Shown: positions 1-4,621 of the stretch, piece by piece | Layout: every line of letters begins with the position of its first letter | Position numbering within the stretch: the first letter of the stretch is position 1 | Assembly (NCBI GenBank): GCA_013204355.1 | Contig: JABMOA010000084.1 | Span: 1-5,016, forward strand | From: Candidatus Woesearchaeota archaeon | GTDB lineage: Archaea > Nanobdellota > Nanobdellia > Woesearchaeales > GW2011-AR9 | Direction: 5' to 3' | DNA length: 5,016 nucleotides | Program-made: the position numbers and the translations under genes | Notes under the pieces: generated by a model | What the model saw: the letters and a program-made list of their open reading frames with translations, nothing else | Databases searched by the model: none | Told to the model about the DNA's origin: nothing

Positions 1-29
1 AAAAATTTATAAAATAAAAATCTAAATTC
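1..29 (-). terminator. T-rich terminator of the J-domain gene
   Basis: Read on the minus strand, the bases just after the J-domain gene's stop codon contain several runs of T (TTTTTATTTTAT and then TTTTT). This fits the T-tract termination signal of archaeal RNA polymerase. No stem precedes it. The window ends here, so the full extent is unknown. Confidence 0.4.
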
Positions 30-569
30 TTACTCTAACTCACGTTTCAACATCTTATGGGCATTATTGATTTTCTTAAATGTTTCTAAATTTCCTTCAG
101 GCATATCTGGATGGAATTGCTTTGCAAGAACTTTATACTTTCTACTAATTTCATCCATGTCCAAACAATCTTCACTTACACCTAAAAGTTTTCTAGCTTC
201 CTTACGTTGTTTTTCAATGTCATCTTCTTCTGAAAATTTCCTTGTAAAATCATCAAGAGAAATTTCTTTATTTACAAAAGCATTGACATAAAACTCAATC
301 ACTTTTGAGACAACATAAAGATTTTCAGCATACTTATCATATAACTTACAACTGAAATATAACCTAAATCCTTCATAATACCACTCAGCAACACCAGGAG
401 CATTGATTCTACAATTCGCTTCAAGCTTGATTTCAACATCATCATCTGTAAGATTAATCTTTCTAAGTGTAGAAATGATATCGTTCTTAAATTGTTGAGA
501 TCTTCTATTATACGAATCTCTAACTGGGTTAAAATTGAATTCTGCTCCTTTTACTTTAATTCTAGGCAT
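30..569 (-). CDS. Small protein with C-terminal J domain (DnaJ-like co-chaperone)
   Basis: This 179-residue protein carries a J domain at its C-terminus (about residues 124-179). Visible signs are the helix I segment ARKLLGVSED, a basic helix II (ISRKYKVLAKQF), the diagnostic HPD motif at residues 153-155, and helix III FKKINNAHKML. J domains stimulate the ATPase of Hsp70 (DnaK), so it is probably a cytosolic co-chaperone that brings a specific substrate to Hsp70. It lacks the Gly/Phe region, zinc finger and C-terminal substrate domains of true DnaJ. The roughly 120 N-terminal residues are aromatic-rich (for example AEWYYEGFRLYF near 61-72) and I do not recognise them; they may be the client-binding part. 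There is no signal peptide or membrane segment. The ATG at 569 is preceded by a TAAGGAGA ribosome-binding site (572-579), which supports this start. No Hsp70 gene is nearby. The J-domain call is firm; the client is unknown. Confidence 0.9.
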   Translation of the reverse strand: MPRIKVKGAEFNFNPVRDSYNRRSQQFKNDIISTLRKINLTDDDVEIKLEANCRINAPGVAEWYYEGFRLYFSCKLYDKYAENLYVVSKVIEFYVNAFVNKEISLDDFTRKFSEEDDIEKQRKEARKLLGVSEDCLDMDEISRKYKVLAKQFHPDMPEGNLETFKKINNAHKMLKRELE

Positions 570-592
570 ATTCTCCTTAATTTTACGTTTTG

Positions 593-614
593 TTTATAAA
601 ACTTCATATAAAAA
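593..614 (-). promoter_or_regulatory. Candidate TATA boxes for the J-domain gene
   Basis: Two TATA-like boxes precede the minus-strand start at 569: TTTATAAA at 593-600 and TTTTTATA (minus-strand reading) at 607-614. The distal box would place the transcript start near 584 and give a leader of about 14 bases that keeps the GGAG ribosome-binding site. The proximal box would give a nearly leaderless mRNA lacking it. The intact ribosome-binding site favours the distal box. Confidence 0.5.
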
Positions 615-695
615 TTACAGTTTTCACTCAATCAACCAATCTAAACCAAAATCAAGCTTTGTAAAGTTTCATCTCCTAAATTATTCTTTCTTTAG

Positions 696-736
696 AAAGT
701 ATCTCCAAAGTATCCATAAAGTATGTTTATAAAGTA
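696..736 (+). repeat. Four AAAGTA direct repeats at helical spacing
   Basis: AAAGTA occurs at 696-701, 707-712, 718-723 and 731-736, so the copies start 11, 11 and 13 bases apart, about one DNA turn each. The first three copies extend to AAAGTAT. The array runs into the TATA box of the coiled-coil gene (726-733) and overlaps it. It could be a regulator-binding array or a chance product of AT-rich sequence. It lies in the 570-817 intergenic region, which contains no gene. Confidence 0.45.
726..733 (+). promoter_or_regulatory. TATA box of the secreted coiled-coil gene
   Basis: TTTATAAA is a perfect archaeal TATA core. Initiation about 26 bases downstream would fall near 756, giving a leader of about 62 bases. 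This is long compared with the leaderless genes elsewhere in the window. Confidence 0.65.
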
Positions 737-755
737 ATTCTCCAACTAACATATC

Positions 756-817
756 ACAAACGGGGTAATTAGAAATTAAAAATTCCTAGTTCATCCTTAC
801 AAACGGAGGAAATTAAC
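756..817 (+). promoter_or_regulatory. 5' leader with duplicated ACAAACGG, a hairpin and a strong RBS
   Basis: ACAAACGG occurs at 756-763 and again at 799-806. Between the copies, 767-777 can pair with 781-791 around an AAA loop (11 positions, one G-U pair and one A-C mismatch). The second copy runs into the ribosome-binding site GGAGGA (805-810), 7 bases before the ATG at 818. The ribosome-binding site is clear and decides the start. A regulatory role for the hairpin and duplication is only a possibility. Confidence 0.45.
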
Positions 818-1888
818 ATGAAAAAAATATTTGCAATAATGATTTTAGCAATGTTCATCATAAGTGCAGTTCCAATGGTACTTGCAGATTCTGATGATGC
901 TAAGTTAGAGATGGGTAAAGAATCAGTAGGAAAAGAAAAACAACTAAAAGCTCAATTAGAAAAAGCACGTGAGAAAGTAGAAAGTAAAACAGCTTTACAA
1001 AAACTCAAAGCAGTGCCTGAACGTATTAAGAAAGCACAAGAAAAACGTGAAGAATTCAAAGATAGGTACACAGAAGCACGAGAGAATCACAAAGAGAAAA
1101 ATGAAGAATTAACAAAAACACGTGAAAGAGCTAAGTGTCAAGAAGATACAGAAAAATGTAAACAATCTAAACGTGATGTTAAAACAGGTGTAAAAAAACG
1201 ATTAGAAAACACGCTTGCAGTAATCACACGTTCATTAGAAAAACTAAACAACCGTGTAGAAGAATCCCGTGTCTTAACTGATGCACAAAAAGACACAACT
1301 TCAGCAGAAATTGCAGAATTAGAAACAACAGTAAACACACAAGTAGAAAAAGTCACAGCAATGGCTGATAACGCAACAGCAGCAGAATTACGTGATGCTA
1401 TTAAAGAAACAAAGAAAGTATGGCAAGATACACGTAAATTACAAAAAAGAATCATTGCACGTATGACAAGCAATAAATTAGAAAACCTTCTTGAGAAACA
1501 TACAGAATTTGCAAATGGTATGGAATCACGCATCGCAGATTTAAAAGCACAAGGAATTGATACAACAGAATTAGAAACATTATTAGCAAAATTTGTTGAT
1601 CAAACAGAAACCCTTAAAGCAAATCAAAAGAAATCTAAAGAACTCTTTACAGATGCAGAATTAGTGAAAGGTGATTTAACACAATGGAGAGAATCACAGA
1701 AAATTGTAAGAGATAATCTTAAAGCAACAAAAGATACCTTACGAGATTTCATGAAAATGTACCGTGATGTGAAACCCAAAGCTGAAAAAGATTCTGATGA
1801 TGTTGAAGATGAAAAAGAATCTGATGGAACTGAAGCAAAAGATGACAACAATGAGTTAGAAGAACCAACTACTCCATTAGAGGAGTAA
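818..1888 (+). CDS. Secreted coiled-coil protein with acidic C-terminal tail
   Basis: This is a 356-residue exported protein of unknown function. Residues 1-23 are a Sec signal peptide: lysines at 2-3, a hydrophobic core, and a likely cleavage after VLA (A23). Residues from about 27 to 320 are almost all charged and helix-forming, rich in K, E, R and Q with regularly spaced Leu/Ile/Val, so long coiled-coil helices are predicted. A pair of cysteines, C107 and C114 (CX6C), could form a disulfide outside the cell. N185-A-T is one possible N-glycosylation sequon. The tail from about 321 is dominated by D and E and is probably disordered. There is no second membrane segment or anchor motif, so it is either released or held at the surface by a partner. 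A TATA box with a long leader and a strong GGAGGA site suggest good expression. The acidic lipoprotein gene follows after 37 bases. I do not recognise a named family; a cell-surface or periplasmic structural role is inference. Confidence 0.85.
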   Translation: MKKIFAIMILAMFIISAVPMVLADSDDAKLEMGKESVGKEKQLKAQLEKAREKVESKTALQKLKAVPERIKKAQEKREEFKDRYTEARENHKEKNEELTKTRERAKCQEDTEKCKQSKRDVKTGVKKRLENTLAVITRSLEKLNNRVEESRVLTDAQKDTTSAEIAELETTVNTQVEKVTAMADNATAAELRDAIKETKKVWQDTRKLQKRIIARMTSNKLENLLEKHTEFANGMESRIADLKAQGIDTTELETLLAKFVDQTETLKANQKKSKELFTDAELVKGDLTQWRESQKIVRDNLKATKDTLRDFMKMYRDVKPKAEKDSDDVEDEKESDGTEAKDDNNELEEPTTPLEE

Positions 1889-1921
1889 GAAAGTTTTATA
1901 ACTTCTTTTTTTATTTCTTTT
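1889..1921 (+). terminator. Short hairpin plus T-tract after the coiled-coil gene
   Basis: Just after the stop codon, AAGTT (1891-1895) can pair with AACTT (1900-1904) around a TTAT loop, followed by a T-rich tract at 1906-1925. This fits an archaeal terminator. The hairpin loop overlaps the TATA box of the next gene, so one short stretch may end one transcript and start the next. Confidence 0.5.
1894..1901 (+). promoter_or_regulatory. TATA box of the acidic lipoprotein gene
   Basis: TTTTATAA is centred about 28 bases before the ATG at 1926, the distance expected for a leaderless mRNA. No Shine-Dalgarno sequence lies between them, only a pyrimidine tract. This indicates that the lipoprotein gene has its own promoter. 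Confidence 0.55.
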
Positions 1922-1925
1922 TATT

Positions 1926-2144
1926 ATGAAACGAATAATATTTAGTATCTTGGTTTTAACAATTTTCATTGTAGGTTGTGCTGAACAAGTTGTTGTAGAT
2001 GATTCTGCAGATGTACCAGTTGATGTTAGTTCAGAAGTCACAGAAATCAACGATGGATTAACAGATCTAGAAGATTTAGATACCTTTGAAGATGAATTAG
2101 ATGATCTTAACCTAGACGATTTAGATGATGTTAATTTAGAATAA
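1926..2144 (+). CDS. Small, highly acidic lipoprotein
   Basis: This is a 72-residue exported lipoprotein of unknown function. Residues 1-17 form a signal peptide with K2-R3 and a hydrophobic core, ending in a lipobox (IVGC) with the lipidation cysteine at C18. The 54 residues after it hold about 23 Asp/Glu and no Lys or Arg. The second half has a loose Leu-Asp-Asp repeat (LTDLEDLDTF, LDDLNLDDLDDV), which could be an acidic helix or a disordered tether that binds cations or a basic partner. It follows the secreted coiled-coil gene, whose product has a large basic-and-acidic helical body, so a tether-and-partner pairing is possible but unproven. The start is placed by the lipobox geometry and by a TATA box 28 bases upstream. 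The last 14 bases overlap the end of the convergent GNAT gene. Confidence 0.8.
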   Translation: MKRIIFSILVLTIFIVGCAEQVVVDDSADVPVDVSSEVTEINDGLTDLEDLDTFEDELDDLNLDDLDDVNLE

Positions 2145-2691
2145 CTTTATTTTTTTTCAAATATTCACTTTCTAATAAACCATACATGACACTATTGTTC
2201 CATTTACCATCTTTTAAGTGTCCTTCTCTTCGCATTCCTTCATGTGTAAACCCTAATTTTTGAATAATCCTCTTTGACCCTTCATTTTGTTCCATATGCC
2301 ACACATCAAGTCTATGTACTTTTAATTCTTCAAACGCAAATTTTACAACAGCTTTTGCAGCTTTTGACATTATTCCTTGACCACGGAAAGGTTTTCCTAA
2401 CCAATATCCTAATTCCGCATGTCTATGTAAAGAATCAAAACCAGCAAGACCACAAATACCGACAACTTCGTTATTAATGATAATACCAAAATTAAATTCT
2501 TTTCCTTCATCCCACTTTGGAATAGAATTATTTACAAACCACTCTCCATCTTTAAGTTCATAAGGAAAAGGAATGCGGACGGTCATTTGATGGATTAATG
2601 GGTCTTGACAATATTTTGTAATAGATGGAGCATCACCTACCTCTAATCTTCTTAGAATAAATCCATTACATTCAATTTTTGTAGGTACCAT
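2131..2691 (-). CDS. RimJ/RimL-type GNAT N-acetyltransferase
   Basis: This protein transfers an acetyl group from acetyl-CoA, most likely to a protein N-terminus or a small amine, in the cytosol. From the chosen start (186 residues), the N-terminal FILRRLEVGDAPSI (11-24) is typical of the Acetyltransf_3 branch. The acetyl-CoA loop follows ELGYWLGKPF as RGQG (residues 103-106). The C-terminal N-E-G-S-K-R-I-I-Q-K-L-G-F block (136-148) and EGMRREGHLKDGKW (151-164) match RimJ/RimL and ribosomal-protein acetyltransferases. An in-frame ATG at 2736 would add 15 residues but would begin only 10 bases from the SRP RNA end with no room for a promoter. The ATG at 2691 has an AT-rich box 26 bases upstream and starts just before the conserved domain, so I prefer it. 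The substrate cannot be read from sequence. The gene end overlaps the acidic lipoprotein gene by 14 bases, tail to tail. Confidence 0.9.
   Translation of the reverse strand: MVPTKIECNGFILRRLEVGDAPSITKYCQDPLIHQMTVRIPFPYELKDGEWFVNNSIPKWDEGKEFNFGIIINNEVVGICGLAGFDSLHRHAELGYWLGKPFRGQGIMSKAAKAVVKFAFEELKVHRLDVWHMEQNEGSKRIIQKLGFTHEGMRREGHLKDGKWNNSVMYGLLESEYLKKNKVILN
2145..2158 (+). terminator. T-tract terminator of the lipoprotein gene
   Basis: CTTTATTTTTTTTC follows directly after the lipoprotein stop codon and fits archaeal T-tract termination. It lies inside the 3' end of the convergent GNAT gene, where its complement encodes the lysine-rich C-terminus. Confidence 0.5.
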
Positions 2692-2711
2692 AAGACGAGG
2701 ATTTTTGGTAC

Positions 2712-2723
2712 TAAATTTTTTAT
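2712..2723 (-). promoter_or_regulatory. Probable TATA element of the RimJ-like GNAT gene
   Basis: On the minus strand this reads ATAAAAAATTTA, centred about 26 bases before the ATG at 2691. That spacing would give a leaderless mRNA and supports the internal start. The match to TTTATAAA is weaker than in the other promoters here. Confidence 0.4.
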
Positions 2724-2745
2724 CTTCATGTACCATAATAAAATA

Positions 2746-3012
2746 GGAGCATGCCCCCAGTCGTACTAACTAAGCCTCAACTGTTGAATCCTCGTAGCTT
2801 CTCAGACTTGCAACCCTACGAACATGAAGATTGAGCATAAAGGCTGCTTCCGCCAGGATCTGACCTGATTCTGAACAAGTCCATCCCGCAGGACAAATCG
2901 TCGACAAAGACAACAAGGACAGTCGAAACAAAACTAATCCTTCCAGGGGCTTCAACTCCGCCTAAAGCGTATTGACGGTGACAACAGAACGCTAACCTGC
3001 CAGTCTAGCTCC
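2746..3012 (-). ncRNA. ffs: Archaeal signal recognition particle RNA (7S/SRP RNA)
   Basis: This is the RNA scaffold of the signal recognition particle, which binds SRP54 and SRP19 and targets ribosomes making membrane or secreted proteins. The core is SRP helix 8 at 2842-2865: on the minus strand GGTCAGATCC, a four-base loop TGGC, then GGAAGCAGCC. This matches bacterial and archaeal 4.5S/7S RNA apart from the loop, which is GGAA in E. coli. The 5' part has archaeal Alu-domain features: AGCGT and ACGCT pair as helix 3, followed by a GGC...GAAGCCCC segment like helix 4. The ends pair as helix 1 (GGAGC at 3012-3008 with GCTCC at 2750-2746). The length of about 267 bases is a little below the usual archaeal value near 300. 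The gene is more GC-rich than its surroundings and has no credible protein frame. A TATA box sits 26 bases upstream. The exact ends are inferred from helix 1 and the promoter spacing. The symbol ffs is the bacterial equivalent name. Confidence 0.93.
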
Positions 3013-3035
3013 CATTAAAGGTAATAAGGAAATTC

Positions 3036-3043
3036 TTTTTAAA
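3036..3043 (-). promoter_or_regulatory. TATA box of the SRP RNA gene
   Basis: On the minus strand this reads TTTAAAAA, centred about 26 bases before the GGGAGC that opens the RNA. It sits 5 bases past the hicA stop codon, so the SRP RNA can be transcribed independently of hicBA, although read-through is possible. Confidence 0.6.
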
Positions 3044-3048
3044 GCTTT

Positions 3049-3285
3049 TTATTGAAACTGGGCAAAATTTTCTTCATCAATCATAGCTAATCTTAAAATA
3101 CTTCGTAATGTAGGGTTTTTTAATTCTTTATGTAAAGGTACCACCGTTCCAATTTGACCCTCTGAAATCGTTTTTTTAAGAATAACATGACTTCCTTTTT
3201 GTCTGATGATCTCAAAACCATATTTATTACACAAAATTTTAACACAATCTTTTCCAGAAATTTTCTTAAGCTTTGACAACTTCAC
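3049..3285 (-). CDS. hicA: HicA-family mRNA interferase toxin
   Basis: HicA toxins are small dsRNA-binding-fold proteins that cleave mRNA and slow translation; they are neutralised by HicB. This copy has 78 residues, normal for the family. It shows KISGKDCVKIL, then YGFEIIRQKGSHVIL with the catalytic histidine H33 in the GSH motif, and the closing strand and helix VVPLHKELKNPTLRSILR (48-65) typical of HicA. Nothing looks truncated, so the toxin is probably active. The start is uncertain: there is no ATG. GTG at 3285 gives an N-terminus like other HicA proteins. TTG at 3294 would add 3 residues, and TTG at 3279 sits 9 bases after a GAGG site. The frame overlaps the end of hicB by 20 bases (29 with the TTG start), indicating translational coupling. 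The family call is firm. Confidence 0.9.
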   Translation of the reverse strand: MKLSKLKKISGKDCVKILCNKYGFEIIRQKGSHVILKKTISEGQIGTVVPLHKELKNPTLRSILRLAMIDEENFAQFQ

Positions 3286-3478
3286 TAACCTCAAATGTTG
3301 TTAAAAAGGGATGTTTTTGTTCTTTTGGTGTGAATTCTTCTAAATAAAGTTCAGTTGCTTCTTTAAGATTTGCAACAGCTTCTTCAATAGTATCACCCTG
3401 ACTTGCTGTTCCAATTTCTGGACATGTAGCAATGAACAATTCTTCTTCCTTTTGGACAATTGCGGTAAATGTTCTCAT
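3266..3478 (-). CDS. hicB: HicB-family antitoxin (short form)
   Basis: This is the 70-residue antitoxin partner of HicA, transcribed first. The sequence FTAIVQKEEELFIATCPEIGTASQGDTIEEAVANLKEATELYLEE (about 4-48) is the full HicB partial-RNase-H-like fold, with the hallmark CPEIGTASQGDT turn and EEAVANLKEA helix. It would bind HicA and block its active site. The protein ends soon after (KHPFLTTFEVSEVVKA) and lacks the C-terminal helix-turn-helix or ribbon-helix-helix domain found in longer HicB proteins, so direct DNA-binding autoregulation is not evident. The ATG at 3478 lies 25 bases after a TTTATATAAA box with no ribosome-binding site, implying a leaderless mRNA. Antitoxin-first order plus overlapping frames fits a tightly coupled pair. 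Such orphan-like hicBA pairs are often stability modules, but a cellular role here is unknown. Confidence 0.9.
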   Translation of the reverse strand: MRTFTAIVQKEEELFIATCPEIGTASQGDTIEEAVANLKEATELYLEEFTPKEQKHPFLTTFEVSEVVKA

Positions 3479-3498
3479 AAATAAATATATGATTAAAT

Positions 3499-3508
3499 TT
3501 TATATAAA
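3499..3508 (-). promoter_or_regulatory. TATA box of the hicBA operon
   Basis: TTTATATAAA is a perfect 10-bp palindrome centred about 25 bases before the hicB ATG, fitting a leaderless transcript. It lies in the 36-bp gap between the small GNAT stop codon and hicB, so hicBA need not depend on GNAT transcription. Confidence 0.6.
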
Positions 3509-3514
3509 TCTTTC

Positions 3515-3844
3515 TTAAAAATCTATTCGAAATTCTTTTCCATGTGTCTTAAAACCAAATGATTCATAATATTCATGCAACTGATCTCTTCCTAGTCTTG
3601 ATGTTGCAATCAATTTATGACACTTATATTCTTGAGCCATCTCAATTATTTTTTTCATCAGAACCTTGCTATATCCCATACCACGAAATTCCTCACGTAC
3701 AAACAAATCTTCAACTAAACCATATGGCTTATCATGTAAATCATTGACAACAAATTGAAGAAACACACGTCCAACCTCAATTCCTTCTTTTTCTGCAGAA
3801 ATACGTATACTTTTACTTAGAATCTCCTTCAATACAATATTCAT
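3515..3844 (-). CDS. Small GNAT-family N-acetyltransferase
   Basis: This 109-residue protein is a minimal GNAT fold using acetyl-CoA in the cytosol. GLVEDLFVREEFRGMGYSKVLMKKII (42-67) is motif A, with the pantetheine and pyrophosphate-binding loop RGMGYS at 54-59. Motif B follows as HKLIATSRLGRDQLHEYYESFGFK (76-99), ending in the YYESFGF signature typical of small single-domain GNATs. The length is short for the superfamily (usually about 140-180) but the core motifs are present, so it appears complete and not truncated. The substrate is unknown. The start at 3844 has no ribosome-binding site; it lies 28 bases from a symmetric TATA element shared with the divergent hydrolase gene, consistent with a leaderless mRNA. 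It is followed after 36 bases by hicB. GNATs next to toxin-antitoxin genes can themselves be toxins (the TacT type), but there is no adjacent ribbon-helix-helix partner here, so I do not call it one. Confidence 0.88.
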   Translation of the reverse strand: MNIVLKEILSKSIRISAEKEGIEVGRVFLQFVVNDLHDKPYGLVEDLFVREEFRGMGYSKVLMKKIIEMAQEYKCHKLIATSRLGRDQLHEYYESFGFKTHGKEFRIDF

Positions 3845-3862
3845 ATATTACAATTAAAAATC

Positions 3863-3882
3863 CGTAATATTTATATCTTACG
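3863..3882. promoter_or_regulatory. Symmetric TATA element between two divergent leaderless genes
   Basis: CGTAA (3863-3867) and TTACG (3878-3882) form an inverted repeat around an AT-only core that reads as a TATA box on both strands (ATATTTATAT forward, ATATAAATAT reverse). Its centre at about 3872.5 is 26 bases before the plus-strand ATG (3899) and 28 bases before the minus-strand ATG (3844). Both distances fit leaderless initiation, so one element seems to serve both genes. No other good TATA box lies in the 54-bp gap. Confidence 0.6.
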
Positions 3883-3898
3883 AAATAACCTCACACTT

Positions 3899-4495
3899 AT
3901 GAACATCAAAACATTATATGGAGGATATGATCGTAACTTCACCTACATCATAGATAATAGTGAAGAATGTTTTATTATTGACCCCGCACTACCTTTTGAA
4001 GAAATAATTGATTATATAAAAAAACAAAAATTGACCTTAAAATTTGTGATTTTTCTCCATTCTCATTTTGATCATATCATGGACTTAGATAAATACAGAG
4101 AAAAAGGTTTCAACATTTTTGGGCACGAATCATCTCCAATTTTTGTTCAGAAGAAACTTAAAGATAATGATGAAATTGGAATTAAGGGCGTAATGTTCAA
4201 AGTCATTCACACGCCAGGTCACAAATTTGATGCAGTTTGTTTATATGATGGAAAAAATCTTTTCACATCTGACACATTATTTGTAGAAGGGTGTGGTAGA
4301 GTAGATCTTTTAGGAAGCGATCCAAACCTCATGCCTGCAACTTTAGAAAAACTAAAATCATTACCAGATGATACAATTATTTATCCAGGTCACGATTACG
4401 GTTCAACGCCAACATCAACGATTGGCAAAGAAAAAAAGAACAACCCTTATTTGAATCAATCTGAAAAATACTTCACACGTTTTAAGAAAGATTAA
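3899..4495 (+). CDS. Metallo-beta-lactamase-fold hydrolase, glyoxalase II/ETHE1-like
   Basis: This 198-residue cytosolic enzyme has all the metal ligands of the glyoxalase II group. These are the HxHxDH motif HSHFDH (H54, H56, D58, H59), H108 in TPGHKFD, D125 in FTSDTLF and H165 in YPGHDYG, together binding two metals or, in the ETHE1 type, one iron. GCGRVDLLGSDPN (131-143) and HDYGSTPTSTIGKEKKNNPY (165-184) closely follow the C-terminal pattern of ETHE1-like and rhodanese-linked hydrolases. Family reactions are thioester hydrolysis (S-lactoylglutathione) or persulfide oxidation. Most archaea lack glutathione, so another low-molecular-weight thiol is more likely; the real substrate is not readable. 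The loop TPGHKFDA differs from the usual TPGHTPG. The length is shorter than classical glyoxalase II (about 250), lacking its C-terminal glutathione-binding helices. The start has no ribosome-binding site and sits 26 bases from the symmetric TATA element. Confidence 0.92.
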   Translation: MNIKTLYGGYDRNFTYIIDNSEECFIIDPALPFEEIIDYIKKQKLTLKFVIFLHSHFDHIMDLDKYREKGFNIFGHESSPIFVQKKLKDNDEIGIKGVMFKVIHTPGHKFDAVCLYDGKNLFTSDTLFVEGCGRVDLLGSDPNLMPATLEKLKSLPDDTIIYPGHDYGSTPTSTIGKEKKNNPYLNQSEKYFTRFKKD

Positions 4496-4509
4496 GTGGA
4501 GTATTTTAA

Positions 4510-4621
4510 GTACGTATTAAGTTGCATGAGTTAGCAGCGCCAATGGAGGCGCATTTTGTGAAAAATATCACAAAATCTAAAGCGCCGTGCCCTGCTCACA
4601 GGAGTGCAACTTAATACGTAC
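4510..4621. mobile_element. 112-bp MITE-like element with 17-bp perfect terminal inverted repeats
   Basis: GTACGTATTAAGTTGCA at 4510-4526 is repeated in exact inverse at 4605-4621. The element is flanked by an 8-bp direct repeat TATTTTAA (4502-4509 and 4622-4629), which looks like a target-site duplication. It carries no gene. Inside, GGCGC-ATTTTGTGA (4548-4561) can pair with TCACAAAAT (4568-4576) and GCGCC (4582-4586), with a 5-base bulge and a 6-base loop. GCGCC at 4537-4541 offers an alternative partner. TGAG/CAG (4527-4530, 4535-4537) can pair with CTG/CTCA (4592-4598), so the whole element could fold as a cruciform. This is the form of a miniature inverted-repeat transposable element that needs a transposase in trans. 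An 8-bp duplication occurs in several IS families, so I do not assign one. It lies between the hydrolase stop and the promoter of the small membrane protein gene. The G at 4510 could instead belong to a 9-bp duplication. Confidence 0.82.

Noticed and set aside
67..291. 74-residue plus-strand frame inside the J-domain gene
   Set aside because: It is the antisense shadow of a well-supported coding region.
535..732. 65-residue plus-strand frame spanning the J-gene start and the intergenic region
   Set aside because: It has no ribosome-binding site, no recognisable pattern, and overlaps the promoters of both flanking genes.
1138..1851. Two open frames antisense to the coiled-coil gene (1138-1533 and 1624-1851)
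   Set aside because: They are Ser/Phe-rich mirror translations of a K/E-rich gene, a common shadow effect, with no start signals.
2274..2477. 67-residue plus-strand frame inside the RimJ-like GNAT gene
   Set aside because: It is antisense to clear GNAT motifs, with no TATA box or ribosome-binding site.
2770..2955. 61-residue open frame on the minus strand
   Set aside because: It lies wholly inside the SRP RNA gene, has no ribosome-binding site, and the bases are explained by RNA helices.
3559..3747. 62-residue plus-strand frame inside the small GNAT gene
   Set aside because: It is antisense to the acetyl-CoA loop region of a supported gene.
3515..3844. TacT-like GNAT toxin next to hicBA
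   Set aside because: No ribbon-helix-helix antitoxin gene is adjacent, and hicBA has its own TATA box, so a joint system is not supported.
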